Part shown: piece after piece, positions 59,262-64,000 of the stretch
Layout of the letters: each line of letters starts with the position of its first letter
Position numbering within the stretch: the stretch's first letter is position 1
Source: Doris montereyensis
Taxonomy: Eukaryota > Mollusca > Gastropoda > Nudibranchia > Dorididae
Assembly: GCA_037039925.1 (NCBI GenBank)
Contig: JAXRKP010000001.1
Location: 472,501-536,500, forward strand
Direction: 5' to 3'
DNA length: 64,000 nt
Translations under genes and position numbers: made by a program
The notes under the pieces: generated by a model
What the model was told of the DNA's origin: nothing
Seen by the model: the letters and a program-made list of their open reading frames with translations, nothing else
Database searches by the model: none

Positions 59262-62200
59262 CAGCCATACAAATTGATCATGATGCGTCATTTGATTATT
59301 AGGGCGATTTGTAAATATTTTTCATCTCATTTATTTGTTTTGCAATGCTGCCAACTGATTATGGCTGCAAATGCTGCTTTTTTTTTTTTCACAGGGACGA
59401 CACTTTAATTTGTTGTAACTGAAATGTGATTATTACAGTTACTACTGGTGACTTCAGATTTTAGACTTAAAATTCAATATTTGGCATATTGATATCTGCA
59501 TGTACAATATTCATTTTGGAAGTTTTTTAAGTCACTGGATTGGGATTGTATTTTTTGAATTTTTTAATCATTGTGAAATGTGCTCTTTTTTTTAAACAAA
59601 AAGAACTGTCTGGTCTTATCAACAGTTGTATCATCACAGTGTTATATGTCACTGAACATGTGGTGTATGAAGCAAAGCGAATTTGTCTTTTCTTTTTGTT
59701 TCAACTTTGGATCATGGATTATTTGGTATACATAATGAAGCCATGGAATATGTATCGAAGGTTAAGCACATTTTTTTTTTAATTACACAGAGACAACTGT
59801 GAGTGAATCACATATTCTGTAAATTCCATAAGTTATCAATAGAAGAAAGTACCTCATAATATTATAATATCATGGATATTGCATGTAAATGTAACTCGTG
59901 TTTTGGTATTATGAAAATATATTGATGAATGAAATAATAGAAATTGTATATGTTTTTAAAATATAGAAGACAAATGGTGGACAGGGAGAGAGGAAATATG
60001 ATATTGTGCTTAAGCATGAAACAGTCTGTTACATATCAGCCGATGGACAAGGACTGCAAGATTCAGAGAATGAGTAAAATTTGAAATAAATTCAAGAATT
60101 ATATACCAAGAAATTGTTAGTTTCACTCGCAGATTTCCAGAAGAAAAACTCTGTGAGAAAACAAAGTTACTTCCTCAAAGTACTGAACATTGTTCTCATC
60201 TTTTAAATGCTCACTCACATATTAGTGTCTTATTTCAAGTGAATTTTTCAAATTTCAAGAAAGAAGGAAATAGAAAGTTGACTTCATACTATACTTTATA
60301 CTACACTTACTTTTGTCAAAAGTTGAGAGTTTTATTAATTAATTTATTTATTTGTTACTTCTTTTTTTTTTTAAGTCAATCTCATTACTTATTATCATAT
60401 ATAAATAAATGTCTGATAAGTTAATGTATACTCAATTACTTATCATTTACTCATTTTTATGGCCAGTTGGTACTTTATATGAATAGAACCCAGGCTACAG
60501 TTTTCTTTTTATGAAGAGTGACTAAATAAACTGGTAAACATCCTGGGTTTAGTGTTTCTGATTAAAAGTTACATGAATTAAAACCATTTTATTTTTACTG
60601 AGTAGGATGATTAGTGAGTGAAAGATCGTAAAATACATGTTCTCATAAATGAAACATGAAGCTTAACTGAAAGGCCTATGGCTTCATTCTTCATGCTAGA
60701 ATAATTTTTGTTCTCTTTTTCATATTTTATAAAGGAAATATATTGGAATGATTTATGAATTAGGAAGAATTATACATGGGTTTAATGAACTGTTTTGTAA
60801 TGTTTTGAATTTGATATTTTGGTATTTAGTTAGATTGGGTTTTTGTTTTGTTTTTCTGTTGTTTGGGGAGATTACTATTTTAGATTTTCTTATTTTTTAT
60901 ATCAGGAATATTTATTTTTAATTCATTGTCAGAATGTTCATGTGAGCCCCACTCACTCTTCACTGTCCATATGTTAGCCGGCCTCTTTAGGTGTCACATT
61001 TGCCTCTCACCCCTCACACTTCCTTATTTTTTCTTACCTACTACTACTAGCATATTGTATAAGTGAACATATCTATGAAAGCATACAAAATGATTTAAGA
61101 AAAGATGTCAATTTACTGTTTAGTTAAAAACTGTAAACTATAATTAAATGAATATTTTGTATTTCTAAGTTAAAGAAAAAGCATGCGAGAGAGAGAAAAG
61201 GGCTGTGTTTGTGATAAATGTATTAGGGTTTATCTCTGAGCTTTGTTTGTGATAGTGAACTTAGGTATATTTATCTCTCTTGGCTTGTTTCTCGAACATC
61301 AGTTTGTCTTTGATACTTTGAAGACAATCGTCAGCAGATATTAAATAATAAATGGTTTATTGAATGTTTGGGTAAATGTTGTATAAGCATATGAAATATG
61401 TGTATAAACTGCTCAATGTTAAGACATATCACCACACATATGAAGGTGATTTTCAAAAGAGTTTATGAACGTCCTTTGATACACTTAAAGAGCTACAATG
61501 GATGGTTCAACTCTCCTGTTTAGATGGCTTGTTCAAGTTCCATGTTTATTGTCTAGTAATAACAAAAATGAAAGTTAATAACAGTAGACTCAAAGACTTA
61601 TTCTTCTCCAGCAATTTGTAGGTAAAGACGTGATATTCAGGATTTCGGCCAGGCTTGTTACAAGATACAAAAAGTCAATGAACATTACTGGGTATCTAAA
61701 CTACACACAGGATTTCCATGTAGTCCTACAATCAGTGTATCTTCATACAAGGATGTTTTTAGTAAGTGCTGAGTGCTTGCACAGCTGACATATCCATTAC
61801 TATTTAGACGACTGCAAAAGTGTTTGGCAAATCCTTGTAAAATGAATTGTCCTCTCGACATATACCTTATTTGAAAAAAGAAAGGTGAATAATTGGTATT
61901 TTTCTCATGGGGCACATTAAGTAACCCTTTAATTACATCTGCTTTAAATGCTTTTTAAAAGTGAAAACATTAAAAAATAAAAATAAATAACACTTAGGTA
62001 AAGGCTAGTTTAGTCAAGTCATCTCTTCCTTCCACTCACCTCTTTTCAATTGCAAGGTTTTGGGATAATTAAATGCATTTGGAATATCATGTTGTATTAT
62101 GTCTCATTTACCAAAAGTCAAAAGATGTTACATCTATTCGTATGAGTCCTTTCAAAGATTCTTAAGTAGGAGGATGAATTATTACATGACATACTAAATA

Positions 62201-63431
62201 AATGTCTTTTCTATGAAGAAAATAGTCCAAGTTTATGCTGCTTTTTTTTCTGGAGTATGCAAACCTGTTTAGGGAATGAAGGGGAGGAGAATACATATAT
62301 ATTACCAAGAAAGAAGCAAGTTAAAAAGAAACAGTCAGAATCATGTCACTACTTCCTATTCAACTTTATCTTTTTATTGGTCTGTTTTACCCATTTGTCT
62401 GAGAACCAGAGCTTTGGAATGCAATCTCCCAATGTCCACCTTATCAAATTCTAATGGGGTTTGAAAATCATCTTCACCATAGTACATGGCACATGCATTT
62501 CTTTTAACCTACCAATAATGATCCGCTCGCTTCTTTTTGTTTTTTATTGTATTTTTGGTTTTTGTGACAAATCCAATGTTATGGATTTTAACCTTTTTTT
62601 TTCTGTGCACCTTTTCATTTAAATTATAGATTTTGTTTCATTATATTATGACTCAGGTGAGGAACAAATTTCATTCAACCTTTCTTCAGGCAACATTATG
62701 CTGCTCGAAAAGAATTAACCCTTTAAAAAGGTGAAACTGAAAGCATTCTTTTTCTATACAATGCAAACTGCCCACACATGAAAAAAATACTTGTGAACTG
62801 TGAATCTTTTAACGGTACCTTTACACTAGTTTTGAGATAAATGCTGCTTTTGATGAAACACGAAGACATGTTCATTGAGTTAAACACATTTGCATTACAG
62901 ATTATTATTTTTTCAGCAGTGAGATATGTAGTGATAGATCAAGGCAGCTTGAACATTTTATCGCTCGGTTCACCCTCATTATCATTTTAAAAGATTTTCT
63001 GGGGGGTTTGGTTTTTTTATCTTTCTGATTTTGTCTTCTTGTATTTTCTCAGATCCTCTTTCTTCATTTATATATATAATGTATAATGTATACTTCACAA
63101 ATCATTTTCATCGGATTTGTTTCAAATTTCATCATGTAATTGTAAATTTTATTGAGAAAAAGAATGTCATGATTTTAGAGGCAACAGCAGATCTATGTCA
63201 TAAAGCATAAATGTTCCATTAATAGACATAATGCGTAAATTAAAGTTGCTGTTATTTCGAAATCACAGCTATTTTGTTTGTGCATTTGTTTGTTACGCTA
63301 CTTACCATCATGTGATCATATTAGTAACTGTAATAGGTAGATATGAATCTTATCACAGGATTCAAGTCATATATAGCGTAACTTTTCTTTAATTTTGTTT
63401 GACCATTCACACAGAGAGAGGAGATCAAATA
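59262..63431 (+). other. RMND5A 3' flank, no further gene seen
   Basis: AT-rich, repeat-poor sequence that probably includes the RMND5A 3' UTR. AATAAA motifs occur (for example near 60,082 and 60,515), but none can be chosen as the polyadenylation site by eye. Confidence 0.5.
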
Positions 63432-63797
63432 CAGCAGAACCTCTCAAATCGGGAAGACATCCCAGTGAACAGAATTTTTTCTATATATTTTACCTCTCTA
63501 AACGGGAGAGGTCCCCGACTAATCGGGACAATTTTTCAGGTGCCAGTTTACCATAACCATAAGCCAGACACACCAAGTATCCATTACGAAGGTGTGAAAT
63601 CGGGCTTTGATTGTCAAGTTACCAATATGGTACAGTGTTGACAGGGGGCAGCGCTTAGAAAACAGACTCCTGCACTCTCATAGCCTTTCATTGCCCGCTT
63701 AACCTGTCAATCACAAGGGTGGATCCATTAAGAGTTTAACTATCCATCATGTATTGATTGCGCGTCTTACCTTTCTACCGTCCAGTAAAGCTCGACT
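63432..63797. mobile_element. Possible pogo-like MITE
   Basis: TA then CAGCAGAACCTCTCAAATCG at the left, with CGGGA motifs inside. A weak inverted partner, CTCGACTG, ends at 63,797. Only the left end is convincing. Confidence 0.4.
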
Positions 63798-63864
63798 GTG
63801 ACTGACATCATTGATACATGCAATGTTTGATTGGATTAATTGGTCTGTGGCTACAATAAGTTGT

Positions 63865-63965
63865 TAGAGAGAGACAGACAGACAGAGCCAAGGAGAGAGA
63901 GAGAGAATGTGTGTGTGTGAGAGAGAGACAGATGGACAGATAGAGAGGGAGAAAGAGAGAGATAC
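63865..63965. repeat. Imperfect GA microsatellite
   Basis: GA, GACA and GT runs at the end of the window. Confidence 0.93.
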
Positions 63966-64000
63966 AGACTGGGGAACTCGCAGCTTTCACACGCTTGTGA

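Overview
This window is animal nuclear DNA: AT-rich, intron-rich and crowded with transposons. It most resembles a lophotrochozoan, possibly a gastropod mollusc. That placement is a low-confidence inference from the repeat mix (RTE and L2 LINEs, tRNA-derived SINEs, piggyBac and TA-flanked MITEs, long GA/CT microsatellites) and from abundant 'tctaga/agatct' sequence. Nothing bacterial or viral is visible.

Two conserved host genes occupy most of 12.8-59.3 kb. They are arranged head to head, with about 226 bp between their start codons. On the minus strand (40,239 down to 12,843) is a nine-exon sorbitol dehydrogenase gene (SORD-like, about 350 aa). On the plus strand (40,466 to 59,261) is a nine-exon RMND5A/GID2-type gene (about 395 aa), the RING-like subunit of the CTLH/GID E3 ubiquitin ligase. 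Nearly all splice sites are canonical; the last RMND5A intron starts with GC. Three exons carry a one-base length change in a short homopolymer. Unpolished sequence explains this more simply than two neighbouring pseudogenes.

The rest is mobile DNA and its remains. An RTE-like LINE family has six recognisable copies. One is full length (25,835-29,189, with an 11-bp target-site duplication), one is internally deleted with its duplication intact (51,436-53,359), and one lies inside a dead piggyBac transposase (2,254-5,905). Other copies were themselves hit: a 603-bp retro-type element carrying a hammerhead-ribozyme-like motif (45,871-46,473) and a 787-bp TTAA-flanked insert (36,389-37,175). Also present are an L2/CR1-type LINE, the tail of another LINE, several tRNA-derived SINEs, three TA-flanked MITEs, two hairpin structures and long microsatellites.

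Layout: 0-12.8 kb, repeats and decayed transposons without a supported host gene; 12.8-40.2 kb, SORD with large repeat-filled introns; 40.24-40.47 kb, shared promoter region with a 46-codon ORF; 40.5-59.3 kb, RMND5A; 59.3-64 kb, RMND5A 3' flank with no further gene seen. The two genes have unrelated cellular roles (polyol metabolism and ubiquitin ligation). What links them in the sequence is the shared promoter interval.
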